From Phyto melanocephala (taxonomy: Eukaryota; Arthropoda; Insecta; Diptera; Rhinophoridae), in NCBI GenBank assembly GCA_941918925.1, contig OW799233.1, forward strand, positions 145,950,223 to 146,014,222: a DNA stretch of 64,000 nucleotides, written 5' to 3'. The notes under the pieces were generated by a model, which saw nothing but the letters and a program-made list of their open reading frames with translations, made no database searches and was not told the origin of the DNA. Positions 1 to 12,231 of the stretch are shown here, in pieces (positions within the stretch are counted from its first letter, which is position 1; the number at the start of each line of letters is the position of its first letter). The translations under genes and the position numbers were made by a program.

Positions 1-685
1 CTAGGGAGCAAATCTTTAAAAATTAATTTTAAAAATTCTTTCTTATACGCATGACATACATACAAATATAGGCATAAAGTAGTTTGTTCGATGGTTTAAT
101 TGAAGTTTTAATTGACAGACAATGCCATTAATTAAAATTATGATCTGAAGGGAGAGATTATATGATTTCATTTATTGTAACTACACTTTTTACTTAAAAG
201 TGATTGATCAGCTAAATTTATACTTCAATTACCTTAAACTTTTAACGTTAGCCTTATATCCTATAAAAAAAATAATATTTAAGCTCAAGCATTTTTCTTA
301 TTTGACATTTGTTTTTTAAACAATAAAGAAAATTTCTTACAATTTTATGGAAGAATATTTAACAGTTTTTATTTCCTGATTTTGGAAACTCTTCGCGTAC
401 TATGGTACGATTAGTTACAAAGATATAAGTATGAAAATAAACTTAAAAAAGTATAAAACCGGCTTTTTCGGAGAAAAAAGCTGGTGTATTCGATATTCGA
501 AAAATCAACATTTAGAAAAAACCGCCAGCTGAAAGAGGAAAAAACCGGGTTTTCCACCGGTTGTAAAACCGAGTCGATCACTCTAGTACATACATATAAA
601 AAACATACATATGTATATAAAAGCATCCCAATGTTAAATTTTAAATTTACGTATGTGTGTTAAAAAAAAATAAAAAAAATAAAAA

Positions 686-1536
686 ACAAGTAAGAGCGCT
701 ATATTCGGCCGTGCCGAATCTTATATACCCTTCACAACGTGTAGTCATGCAATAACAGTAGTTTGTATCACCATTCCATATGATATACGTACATACATAT
801 AAAAAACATAACTATATAAAAACATCCCATTGTAAAATTACAAATTTACGTATGTATGCTAAAAAAAAATAAAAAAAATTTATAAAAAAAATTTAAAAAA
901 AAAATTAAAAAAAATATTAAAAAAAAAGAATTTTTTTTAAATAATTAATATATATATAATAAATATAAAACAAAAAAAAATAAAAAAAAAAGATTTAAAA
1001 AAACAAAATTAAAAAAAAAATAATAATAAAAATATAAATAATATATTAAATTGAAAATAAAAAAAAAAAAATAAAAAAAAATTATAGAAAAAAAAATATA
1101 AAAAAATAAAAAAAAAAATTTTTGGCCCAGCTGGGATTCGATGCCACGTTTTCTCTAACCAGTATACACGTTTGTATGTATGTATGTTGTTGTTGTAATG
1201 TTGTTTGTGTGAAAAAAAATAGAAGTGGTCGTGGGTTTTTGCTCTTATCTCAGTTGTTTATGTACCGATGTTTCTGATTTTCAATACCAATCTACTCCCG
1301 AATATTTCTGATATTTTAATACCTCACCCAAGCGATGTCGGGGGGCTTCAAAAAGTTGATTTCAACATACATACGGATAGACGGTCAGACGGACAGACTG
1401 ACAGGGCTTAATCGACTCCCCTATTCATAAGCTTTCAGAAAATATATACTTTTTGGGGTCGGAAATCAAAATTGTAGAAATTTCACACGGAATGACAAAC
1501 CTATATATACCCTTTTTCACTGTGTGAAGGGTATAA
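686..1536 (-). mobile_element. Helentron/DINE-like non-autonomous repeat, full copy
   Basis: The left end carries the short hairpin ATTCGGCCGTGCCGAAT (703-719) preceded by aacaagtaagagcgctat. The right end is the ctttttcactgtgtgaagggtata end shared with copies at 28110, 43656 and 59377. The interior holds a long A-rich simple tract (about 860-1120) and a run of gacggacagac-type repeats. A hairpin close to one end and no coding capacity fit helentron-type Helitrons (DINE-1 class), so the hairpin end is taken as 3' and the copy as minus-oriented. The class is inference; the repeat family itself is seen directly from its copies. Confidence 0.6.
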
Positions 1537-1822
1537 TAAACAAATAAATTAAAAAAATTATATACAAAAAATTAAAAAATACTTAAAAAAAAGTATAAAT
1601 AATAAATATAAAATAAAACATAAAAATAAATTAAAAATAAATTTAAAAAAAAATTTTAAAAAATTAAAAAAAAATAAGAAAAAAATAAAAAAATTAAAAA
1701 AAAAATTAAAAAAATCAATAAAAATAATAATATATAAAATAAAAAATAATTAAAAAAAAAAATTTTTGGGCTCAGCTGGGGTTTGATGCCACGTTTACTC
1801 TAACCAGTATACCACGTCTGTA
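1537..1822 (-). repeat. Partial second copy of the helentron-like repeat
   Basis: A second A-rich tract is followed by tttttgggctcagctggggt and the ctctaaccagtataccacg segment (about 1765-1822). These repeat the interior of the preceding copy at 1118-1172. No hairpin end is present, so this is a fragment or the result of a local duplication. Confidence 0.5.
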
Positions 1823-2681
1823 TAATATGAATTAGAAAACTAAAGTACTTAAGGAAGAAAAATGTTGGTTAGGTTTTTGAGGAAGTTTTTTGTTTTATTT
1901 TTCAACTTTCATTTTGTAAATGAGAATTTGAAAATAAAACTTAAAACTTTTCTAAAAATTTGGGCAGTTTGTTTGTATATTTATTTTGATTATGAATTTT
2001 TCTCGTCAATTCGGGAAAGAAATATAATTTGATTATTTACCAGATTTTATATTATTTTATTAATTATGGTCATATACATATTTGTTTTCAGTGCAGTTTG
2101 AAAAATTGTTAAAAAATTTTATATTGCCAAGTTTTAGGAAATATTTTCCTGTTTTTCGTTTTTAAACGTTGTTTGTCATTTTGATTATTATTTTTTTTTT
2201 TTAAACAATATTTTCACATTCGTTTTGTATGGCCTTAATTTTATTTTGTTTTAAAATAGCAACAGAAAAACTTTTGCTTAATTTGCATTTTATTGTTTTT
2301 ATGTTTGTTTGTTTGTTTTTTTTTTATATGTAATATTTTTATTTTGTTTTTTTTTTTGTTTTTGTTTATTTCCCCTGCGGCTAAACATGAGTTATTCGCT
2401 TTTTTCTTTTTCTAAAAAATACTTACTAAAATACACACACGTACATACATAAATACATATACAAAAATTTCAATTGATGTTATATCAGAAGTTTAAAAGC
2501 ATGCATGCAGGAAAATGTATAGTAACGATAAAATAAGAAAAGTTAAGTTAAAATTGAAACCTAAAAATGTAAGTTATTGCATTATATAATTTAAATTTTA
2601 AGTATAAGACCAAGGCATATTAATTCATAAGGCAATCGCAGTTTGGGGACAATTTTTTGTTTATATTTTTATGTGTGAATT

Positions 2682-2760
2682 GGGTGGCCCGGTCGACTAG
2701 TCAGTAGTGTAGTAGTCTGTTAGGCTGAAGATTGCGGGCTCGAATCCAACAAAAACTTTG
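2682..2760 (+). repeat. tRNA-like sequence, probable SINE head
   Basis: The stretch has a box B-like GGCTCGAATCC and a box A-like region (cgactagtcag), like an RNA polymerase III promoter. It shares a block with a second copy at 54037-54120, including ctagtcag, gtctg and ttgcggg. I could not fold a convincing tRNA cloverleaf with an anticodon stem, so a tRNA-derived SINE or decayed tRNA copy is more likely than a working tRNA gene. Confidence 0.35.
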
Positions 2761-2831
2761 GTCCATTCTGTTTCTCTTTCTATTATATTCCTTCTATTCG
2801 ATCCTTCTATTCTATTCCTATTCAGATATTA

Positions 2832-3819
2832 CACAGAAAAAAATAAATATATATTTTAATTACGAAATTAATATTATTAATTAAAAAATTGTTTGATTTT
2901 GCTCCAATCATCAAAATGATACTATTAATTAAATTTAAATTAATAGTTTTAATTGAAAAAATATGGAGAAAAATATCAATTAAAACAGTATTAAAAAATT
3001 AATTGAAATTTTCAATAATTTTCAAAAATGATTTTAATTAATTTAATCATGTCTTTATTTGAGATTTGGGTTTTATAATATTAAAGCATTTATTATTTCA
3101 ATAATATAATTTATTAAACCTGTATAAAAAACTACAAAAAAATATTCTTTTTTTTATATATATTTATTCTTAATATACTACATTTACATTACAAAGGAAT
3201 CTATGTTTTTAATTACATTTCTTTACTTATACGTATAATAAAATTAATGATAAGAAAAAGGGTTCCACACATACACATACCATATCAAAAGCCGGATTTC
3301 CAAAAATAATTTTTAGCATCAATGACCTAAATATAAAGGAATATTAACCGGTAAAAAGGCTTGATCAGGCAGAGTGAAGAAATTCAACTAACTTACCTAT
3401 TAAATAAAATTCTGAGGAATATAAAGGCACACTATAAGTATGTAATGAATTTTGGCATACCTACAATGAAACCGAAACCATTTATTATATTTAAAGCAGA
3501 ACATATTGCTATATATGTACATATGTGCACTTACCAGAACTTTCTCTTGCAGATTGGCGACAATTTTTCATTATTTCGCTCCTTGAGCAACAATTATATT
3601 AAATTTATTCTTAAAATTAAATTTTCAAGTAAATGTCATTTAAAATTATATATTTAATTTTTTTAAATTTTTTTCAACTGACAGAAATCTCTTTGTTTTT
3701 TGAAAATATTTAATATCAATTAAAAAATTTAATTAAATTAATGAAAACTATAATTAGAATTCAAAAACAAATTAAAAATTTAATTAATTAAACAAATTTT
3801 AGCATTATTTTTTTCTGTG
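2832..3819. mobile_element. MITE-like element with perfect terminal inverted repeats
   Basis: CACAGAAAAAAATAA at the left end (2832-2846) matches, as a perfect inverted repeat, TTATTTTTTTCTGTG at the right end (3805-3819). Both ends are flanked by TA, the target duplication used by Tc1/mariner-type transposons. The interior is full of attaattaatt motifs at both ends and has no transposase. An open frame at 3361-3657 shows no known domain. This is probably a non-autonomous Tc1/mariner-type element of about 990 bp. Confidence 0.5.
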
Positions 3820-4794
3820 TACAAATCCATACGATTAACCCAAGTGAGATGCACAATAGCTGTCTATCTACCACCTTTCTTATGTATGAAGTTTGACATA
3901 TAAAATAAATGAGAAATTAGTGAGACTAGTTTTTTATATATAAATTTCAAAAGCTAACGTTTGAAGTAAGATAAGAAAAAAATAATCAGCTGACGTATCA
4001 AGACACTTGATGAATAAATTTGAAAGAATTAAAATTCTTAAAAACAACTTCTGCTTTAAGTTTGTGAAGCATATAATTGTATAAAAATAAAAACTATATT
4101 TTCTTTTACATACTTGAACACCTAAAGTGATGCATTTTCATTGTTCTCAAAGATAATAGATTAACCTATCAGAAATATCTAATTTCTATTCTTAAATTTA
4201 TGAACTTAGTACATTTTCACTTGGTCATTTCGACCACTAGCATTAAAAAAATTTAGCTAAATGGAAAAGTGACCTCACAATCAACCATATTTCAATTTTG
4301 CCAAATTATTCTTGTTTGCTTGCAATGAACTATTTATTTATTTTTGAGAAAATTGTGTACTTTTTTTGAAAAATTCATTTATTTATGGCAAAATCTGCAT
4401 ATACAAATAGTTTGGTTTGTTGTATAAAATTTTTTGTACCTAGCAATTTTGCTATCTTTTAAAAATATTAGTGATGGCTGTAGAACAATAAAAGTTGTTG
4501 TTAGAAAACACACAAAAAAACTAAAAAAAAAATATGAAAATATATCAAAATAAACAAGTAAAAATATTTCATTGCATTGTGTTGACAGTGTTTTGTATCT
4601 GACGGCGACAAAATGTTGAAGTTGCTGTGTTAACAACCATTTTTTTTACAAAATATTTTTTTGGGTTGAAAAAAACTTTATTATTAATAATAAAACGATA
4701 AAATGTTTAATTTAGGTCTTAAATTGAATCTTTAAATTAATATAAAAATATCTACATAAAGAAAGAAACTAACATTGACCTTTTTTTATTAATA

Positions 4795-5616
4795 AACTAG
4801 CCAATCCCGGCGCGCGTTGCTACGCCCCTTCATGAATTTTAATCGCATTCTAAATTTTAATCGAATATCAAGTGCAAGGCTAAAAACTATAACTTTTTCT
4901 TTATGAGCGTGGCACTGCCCACTTTTCTAATTACGAAACTGTATAGTCATGACAGCTCAATAAGTGTGCAAAGTTTCAGAAAAATCGGTCCAGTGTAAGT
5001 ACCTCAAAATTATACCTTTTTTTATGGGCGTGGCACTGCCCACTTTTCTAAATACGAAACTGTATAGTCATGACAACTCAATATGTGTGCAAAGTTTCAG
5101 AATAATCGGTCCAGTGCAAGTACCTCAAAATGATACCTTTTTTTATGGGCGTGGCACTGCCCACTTTTCTAATCTTGAAATTATTTAGTCATCACAGCTC
5201 AATATGTGTGCAAAGTTTCAGAAAAATCGGTCTGGTGCAAGTACATAAAATTATAGCTCTTTTTTATGGGCGTGGCCCCGCCCACTTTTTTAATAACGAA
5301 ATTATAAAATCACCACAGCCTAATATGTATGCAAAGTTTCAAAAAAATCGGTCCAGTGCAAGTACCTCAAAATTAAAACTTTTTTAGGGGCGTGGCCCCG
5401 CCCACTTTTCTTATCACAAAATTATTTAGTCATGACAGCTCGATATGTGTGCAAAGTTTCAGAAAAATCGGTCAAGTGCAAGTAGCTAAAACTGATAACT
5501 AATTTTTTATGGGCGTGGCCCCGCCCACTTTTTTCATCCATAAACACTCCCCGGTATGTGTACAACAACTTACCAAAGTTTGAGCCCGATCGGTTTTACA
5601 GTTTCAGAGTCTATAG

Positions 5617-5647
<31 letters not shown>

Positions 5648-5669
5648 TTTCACTTTTATATATATAGAT
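4795..5669 (+). repeat. Interspersed repeat with six ~120-bp tandem units (copy 1)
   Basis: The repeat starts at actagccaatcccggcgcgcgttg, contains six units each holding gggcgtggc...cccac and aaagtttcagaaaaatcggt, then ends with ctatagctaac, a (CA)n run and gtttcacttttatatatatagat. Copies at 20802 and 41428 have the same start, units and end. The tatagat-type 3' tail recalls non-LTR elements of the RTE type or their non-autonomous derivatives, but no reverse transcriptase is present. Open frames across the units only translate the repeat. Confidence 0.7.
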
Positions 5670-6598
5670 TACTTTAATACTTTTGTATGATATATGATAT
5701 CATATATGATATTCCAATAAATTATATTCCATTTTACTAAGATAATAAAAAAGTGTTAATTATATTGATGTGTTAACTTACGATTGCATAAATATCCGGC
5801 CCCTTACAAGAACATATTAATAATACGTTGTTGCTTAACATGCTAACATTAATAAACAAAATATTATTATTATTATAAAATTCTTTTCAATTACATGTTG
5901 ATTTTGTAAAATTGTTGTCACAAAGTCATTTCAAAAGTGCATTAAATTGTGTGGCAAAGCAATAGCTTTAAAGCGTTTGATATGCATACATAAAAAACAA
6001 CTTGTTCATTAACAATATTAATATGTAAAAGTTTGTAAAAATAAACTAAATCTCAAAATAACCAACAAACCGCATACCCTCAAAGTTAAACACTCACTTT
6101 CCAAAATCTAAAACTAATACATGCAAAGACAACAACATACTTTGGCTTAACGATAAAACAAAAAGAAATAAAAATACAAACCCTTGCAGCAATGCTGCTG
6201 CAACATACTAGAAACAACAACAACCAAAAACATATATATACACAAATAAACTATTGTTAAAGTTCTTGACACCACTACTAACTACACAAACTTGCACTAC
6301 AGTTTTTGCAACGAACGTGCCTTCTTATTGCACTGAAAAAATAAATAAACGCGTATGTAGAAAATAATAGTGAAGTAAAAGTGAGGAGAAGCAACAAACT
6401 TTAAATATAATTTCATGTCATTTAGCTAATTAATTTTTCTTTGCCCCCCTTCCTTCTGGCTTTTTAACATACACTTACATGATTACATGCATACATTCAA
6501 ACATTTATATAACTTACTAACACTATTCGAAATAAAAAAGACTTTGTAAAATATATAGCAGACTTTTCTGCGTTTAATGTCAAATAAAATACGGGAAT

Positions 6599-6655
6599 AA
6601 GAAAGAAAAAGATAGATGGAGGGAGAGACAGAGAGAAAGAGAGAGTAAGAGAGTT
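6599..6655 (+). repeat. Purine-rich GA simple repeat
   Basis: The stretch is almost pure G and A with many gagaga steps. It could bind a GAGA-type factor, but there is no nearby promoter evidence, so it is recorded only as a simple repeat. Confidence 0.5.
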
Positions 6656-7337
6656 TTTCAGAAATTAAAAGAAAAACTTTTACAATTCTTTTTTTTAAAG
6701 GCATTAAGCTTTTCTACACTTGTCTTTGCCTTCATAATAATGCTGAATTTTGTTCATTGCATGGATACTTGTGATAATTTTTTTCTTGTATGTATAGTAC
6801 ATAGCGATTTATTTAAATTTTTTGTTTGTTTATGAAAGGCAAATAGTTAAGAAAAAGTTTTTTTTTCCAAAAAAGTTAATTACGAAAAACAAACAATATA
6901 TACTATAAATATTATTATATCATTCTAAGAGAATTATTTATAAGCTTAAAAATTAAATTGCGAAAACTTTTATTTTGTCACAATAACAAAAATATAATGA
7001 GAAGAAGCCAAAATGAATATTTTGAAAGGCATTTAAATATAGAGAAATTTTAAGTCATAAAACAAAAACTCTTTCCCAACTAATTTGGGAAAAATGTATG
7101 TAATGAAATTTGGCTTTTAGTTTTTATATAGCAGCAACAGCAGCAGTGAACAGGCTTTTTTGGTAGTTATACTTTTAAAATTAAGTTTTTGAAATTGTTT
7201 ACAGTGGCGTGGTGTGAAAAAAATGCAGATGGTGTTTTGCATTTTAATTCATAATATGGGAATGGACATGATAATCAGCATGCCACCAATTAAGTAGATA
7301 ATTTTTTTCGGCAAAAGGGATGTGCTTTTGTATAACA

Positions 7338-8420
7338 TTTTTATACCTGCCACCAAAAAAATGGTGGGAGTATATTTATTTTGTCATTCCGTTTGTAACA
7401 CATCGAAGTATCCATTTTAGACCCCATAAAGTATATATTTTCTTAAGGCCATGACTGACTATCCTACAAAGTCGTGCGATTATGTCAAATAAAAATCTGA
7501 TAGTTTTCTGCGCTACATGAAAAAATCGCAACAAAATGTGTTATTGGATGCCACACTGTCATACTTGCTTAGAAAAGGCAACTCTGATCGCACAGAAACT
7601 ATTATTTTATGAAAATTTCCAAAAGATTATCAAATCGGACACACTTGTCAAAAAATCTGTCACACATGTACACTTTGTGTCCACACTATCACACTTTCTG
7701 AACACACATACAATTTTTGACATATCGAACGACTAAATCTGATAGTCAGTCATGGCCTTTAGTCGGGGTTTTCTTTTATGACGACCTAGCTGTGTACGTC
7801 AGTCCGTATGCCTGTAAGGCCATCTGTCCGTTTGTTGAAAGCTCGATAGAGGTCGGACCGAAAAGCTAGGGGACTTAAATCCTTAAAGAATATTTCTCAT
7901 ACACTATGATTGCGTGGTGTTGAAAATGGGCTAAGTAGGAATATTAGGAAAAGAGTAATAGCTCGTAATGCAAGAGTAGGTAAAAGAACCATGTCCTTTC
8001 AACATCAAACAAAATTCAAGTTTGTCCAAACGCATTAACGTAGATATATGATTTATGATTTCGATCAAAATATACGAATATATACATATACCGCACAGTG
8101 TGTTTTACGGTATTTTGAAAATTTAAAACATAACAAAACTGACAAAATTACAAGTATGATTTTGAAAGTTTGCACACATTGCTTTTATAGTACTAACGCA
8201 AAAAAATATGACTCGCCAACTTTTACGCCCACCTCCCATAGAACGCTTTATCTTAAATTCATAAAATTTCTCTATGATTAAAGATTTTGGTAGAATAAAG
8301 GACTATATTGAAATATCTAAGTTGTATTTATTAAGAAAAACTATATTGAGACGCCTACTTTAACGCCCACTTTTATTGGACAACTAAATTTACAAAAATA
8401 TTTTATAAAAAGCTTATCTT
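7338..8420 (+). mobile_element. Helentron-like repeat, 3' truncated, carrying a nested MITE
   Basis: It begins with tttttatacctgccaccaaaaaaatggtggga and follows the same order of segments as the full copy at 21784-23963: the cataaagtatatat block, the gtccgt-rich block, then the ttttacgcccacctcccata block. It stops before the hairpin end. It is interrupted at 7446-7758 by a separate inverted-repeat element. Confidence 0.6.
7446..7758. mobile_element. PIF/Harbinger-like MITE nested in the helentron-like repeat
   Basis: An 18-bp perfect terminal inverted repeat, AGGCCATGACTGACTATC, opens the element and its reverse complement closes it. Similarity between the two ends extends with mismatches to about 45 bp. 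The element is flanked by the 3-bp direct repeat TTA (7443-7445 and 7759-7761), the TWA duplication typical of PIF/Harbinger transposons. The host repeat continues on both sides, which shows the insertion is younger. No transposase is encoded in its 313 bp. Confidence 0.65.
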
Positions 8421-10457
8421 AAACTTTTGTAACTTTACAGGAAAATGAAAAAGCTGAATAAACTTTAAACAAATGAAAAAAGTTTTCACTTTTTCATTTG
8501 GCTGTAAATACGTTATTTTCGACCATAGGCCACTAGTTGTTTGCAGACGATGTATTTCTTAATTGACTACTATATAACGATAAAATAGAATTTTAAAAAG
8601 AACCGAAATATGCCCCAGTTAAACCATCGACATGTGTATACATAAACAATAAAAATATCCTTCTGAAGTTAGGCAAAGAGGTATGAAATCAGAAACAGCA
8701 ATTTATGATTAATGCTAAGCCAAATATGAATTTTTTGATTAACATTTAAAAACTAAATGCATGCAATTTGAGGTAGTTGTGCTTGATTTAAGTTATTGAT
8801 ACCCAATGATAGAAAAAAAAAATATAATGAAACTCAATTTAAAACTCAAACTGTAATCTTTTTACCTGACGTCAAAGATTTATAGAAAATAAAATTTATT
8901 TTCGCCTAGTACTTGTTTGTAGATATTTTGAAAATACCTTTTTCTGTATACAAATACAATTTTTATATATACAATATTATACAGAAGAAATTATTCGCCT
9001 GTGTTCTGCATTCCGAGTAAAATTAAATAACTTAGAATTGGCATTGTAGTATAATTGTTTATAACAATAATTTAATTTCGTTTCATTTCACAGGCTATTG
9101 TCAAATATTAACAAAGTTTTTGGTTGGAGATACGAAACATAAGACAGTAATTTTAAGCGTTTTTTTTTACGCTCGGGTTACATTAGTATAACGGTTTACA
9201 ACTGATTTTACAGGCTTCAAAAAAGCTAGTGCGTACGAAAATAATTTTAATTATAAAGAAGCCTTTTATTTATTGTATCTAAGGGGATTTACTAAATTAG
9301 TAACAAATGTTAGAGAAGAGAAAGCCTAAATTTTAATCCTTTCACTGCATGTATTGTTATATTGTTATATTGTTGGGTTAACACTATTTTGGTTATACTG
9401 TATTCGCACCAGTTATCGGCCTTGACTTACATATGTATAATAAGGATAAAAATTTAAATAATTCAACTGAAATTAAAAAAAAAATTAAAAAAAAAATTAA
9501 CACTGTTAACTGTCTTATAGTGTACAACATTATCTACTTTCAGTAATATTTTATACTCGTTTAAATATGCTCCTTTTTGTTGCAGAGTACAAGTACCAGT
9601 GCATACACATACACACTTAGAGTTTTTTATGATAGTAAAATTACAAGCACATACATACATGCATACAACCATATAGATAATAAATACACGTACTACATAT
9701 TATATGCCCTTTGCCGTAGGATTCAGGATAATACATAAATATGTATGAATGAATGTATGTATTTTCATGTTGAGATCTAGAAGTGTAACTATAACTGAAC
9801 ATTGTTGCATTTTCATGTTCATGGGTTTGGCACAATGCGTGTATGGCAACTTAAACAACTCTATAAAATTTACGATTATTACAATGTTAACTGTATAAAA
9901 ACGGGGCGTTAATACGTTTGTATAGTTGGCTAAAGATGTTAATGAAACTTAAAACTGCAAAAAAAAATATATATATTTATTAAACAAAAACCAAAGAATT
10001 TTTTGGTTTAAAGTTTTTAACTATGCCTACAGAAAAATGACAGAGTGTTTTTTGGTCACAGCAAACAGATAAAAATATAACAAAAATTATAAAAAATTTA
10101 TAAAGCAATTTCAATTTAATTTTTATATTAACTTTTTCCTGTTCTCTTGTTTTTTTTTTCTTTATTATTAATAAAACGCACACGTATCTTGGATGCTCTC
10201 CGCTTCGCATACTTGCACTTCTGAATGACCTTAAATGGCTTGGATGAATCGTTATAACGATGATATTAAAACAAACAACAAAAATTAAATAAAACGAATC
10301 CCTACACCAACACAAAAATAAAACAAAATTTCGGGTTGACATGTTTGTGTCACTGTTTTGTGTGTGGGTGTTCGTATGTGCATGTTGTTAAACATGACCT
10401 TACAATAAAAATGGCAATCTTGATAATCAGATCCACCACAAGTAACATTGTCATTAG

Positions 10458-10561
10458 GCTCTACACTGAAACCGGACGACATTAAGGAAGGCGATGATGT
10501 TTATTTTGAATGTCACATAAAAGCAAATCCTAAAGAACATCGTATCACTTGGTCACATAAT
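10458..10561 (+). CDS. Side-like protein, exon encoding first half of an Ig domain
   Basis: This is the first visible exon of a Sidestep-family cell-surface protein. It starts after tcattag with two bases that complete a codon, so the preceding intron is phase 1. It ends at AAT just before gtaagt (phase 0). It encodes 34 complete residues including KEGDDVYFECHIKANP and RITWSHN. These supply the B-strand cysteine and the C-strand tryptophan of an Ig domain whose second half is in the exon at 16957. The family binds Beat-type Ig receptors on neurons; that role is known for Drosophila and inferred here. Which Side paralog this is cannot be settled from the window. Confidence 0.9.
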
Positions 10562-11814
10562 GTAAGTAGAATTCTCAAAACATTTCCATACTCACACTTA
10601 CCCAACAGCACATGTAGCACATGAAAATGTTATTATGACTTTCTTATAAATATAAAATGAGATTATCTTTGATTTGAATTCGATTTAGTTTAGTTTATTT
10701 TGGTTTAGTTTGGCTTGGCTTTAGGTATTAATAAATACAGATACGGGTACATTACCCAAAACTAACACACTCGTTTTAAAATGCGTATTAGTTGTGTGTA
10801 TACTTATAATCTTGCTTGCAATATTATTTTAATTTTTAATAGGACCTTATGAAATTATATCATAAAGTAAGAGATTTCTAATCATGTTAATGGTTAGAAC
10901 ATTAAATATTATCAAAGCATATGTAGAGGAACTAATTAAAATCTTTAGAATATATGTATAGTGCAATTAGCTTTGGTAATCACACGAAAATATCTAAGAC
11001 AAACTTAAGTAAAAAACCTAATTAAACCATTAGTTAGAATATAAGATCCTTAAAACTATAAATTATGTTTTTAATATCTAGATAGAACTCTGGTTAAGGC
11101 TTCTAAAAGTTGAAATCAATAATCTAGGTTTGCATATCGTGTATTATCTTAAATAAATTTAGTTCACTTCTTTGTTATATAAATTATAGAAACAATTTCT
11201 CTTCAAAGAAAAGTAAGCAACGTTTTTTATTTTGTTCATTATAAATAATAGTAAGAAATTAGGAAATAACTTCTTTCCGATATCTGAATATTATAATATC
11301 GTTGTAAAACACAGAAAAATCCGAACTAACTCCATAAGCTTTTATAGAAAAAAAACGCATTGAAATACAATACAAATCAAAATAATAGCGCCATGCTACC
11401 ATATAAAACATCAATCAAAACCATTTCTCCTTAATGATTGTCACCTAAAAAGTGCTGTTTAAGAGTTTTCCTGCACATCAAGCCTCATTTCAATTTATAG
11501 TCGAGGTTGATTGATGTTACATAACATCGCGATGTTTAGGCCTAATTTTAATTGAATAATATTTAATACAAGAATAATAGCACTACATCTCTTCATTGCT
11601 GCTGAAAAAGCAACCTATTTCCTGGCTATAGGCGATGTTAGTTTCAAAGTGTTTTGTATAAAACATTTGCATTGCAGATCCCTTCGCTTAATGTTTTTAG
11701 ATATTTAGAAACATTTTCTATGACGATCAGTAGACTTAAGCTTACTGTTAAGTTCGATTATTTATGATATAAGAATGACGTTTTCAATATACTAATAGCT
11801 TCAACAAATAGTTA

Positions 11815-11925
11815 CAACAACTTTCTCTGTTTTGTATGTATAATCATCGAATAATTTATCCATAGTATCAACCCCTCCAGTAGTTTCATTAAATCTAGTT
11901 ATTATTTCTGGTTTTGCAAACAATA
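11815..11925 (-). pseudogene. piggyBac-like transposase fragment
   Basis: On the minus strand the frame reads KPEIITRFNETTGGVDTMDK followed by a short continuation. It matches the piggyBac region around the third catalytic aspartate (GGVDTLD motif). Only about 35 codons are recognisable. It lies outside the ends of the neighbouring piggyBac-like element, which carries its own version of this motif, so it comes from a separate copy. Confidence 0.65.
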
Positions 11926-12231
11926 AGATAAAGTTATTCTTGTAAAGAAAAAAAAAATCAATGTTATATATGTATATAAATTTTTGAAAACCTGAGTCTG
12001 TCGCATACCAACATACTCGTCTAATAGCGTGTCTGTCATACTTCATTCAAAAATTCATTCAAATTTTTGCCGCCGCTTTTTGCATATCGCAGATTTAAAA
12101 AAAATGTCTCTTTAAAATTATTTTCTGGAAAGAGTTTATTGAGAAATATAAAAGCTTCCCACAATTGTGGCAAATAAAATCAATTCTGTACCACAACAAA
12201 CAATTGAAAATTAATGCATACAATGCATTAA

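Larger units (their letters stand above)
1..10457 (+). other. Upstream intron or flank of the Side-like gene
   Basis: The first recognisable exon begins inside an Ig domain with a split codon, so this stretch is most simply the intron before it, with signal peptide and earlier Ig exons further upstream. It holds the repeats listed separately between 686 and 8420. In the remaining parts (1-685, 1823-2681, 3822-4794, 5670-7337, 8421-10457) I see only AT-rich sequence, short A or T runs and chance reading frames. A 120-codon frame on the minus strand just before exon 1 (9980-10342) has no family signature. Confidence 0.55.

Noticed and set aside
4964..5387. Overlapping open frames in the tandem-unit repeat
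   Set aside because: They translate the same 120-bp unit several times (MGVALPTF and similar) and recur in the other copies of the repeat.
4795..5669. Regular array that could suggest a CRISPR
   Set aside because: Whole 120-bp units repeat with no short repeat/spacer alternation, and the host is a eukaryote.
5684..5712. Short palindrome tatgatatatgatatcatatatgatat
   Set aside because: Simple AT palindrome next to a repeat end; too short and too low in complexity to interpret.
9980..10342. 120-codon minus-strand frame beside exon 1
   Set aside because: Low-complexity Lys/Ile/Phe content with no family match; likely chance.
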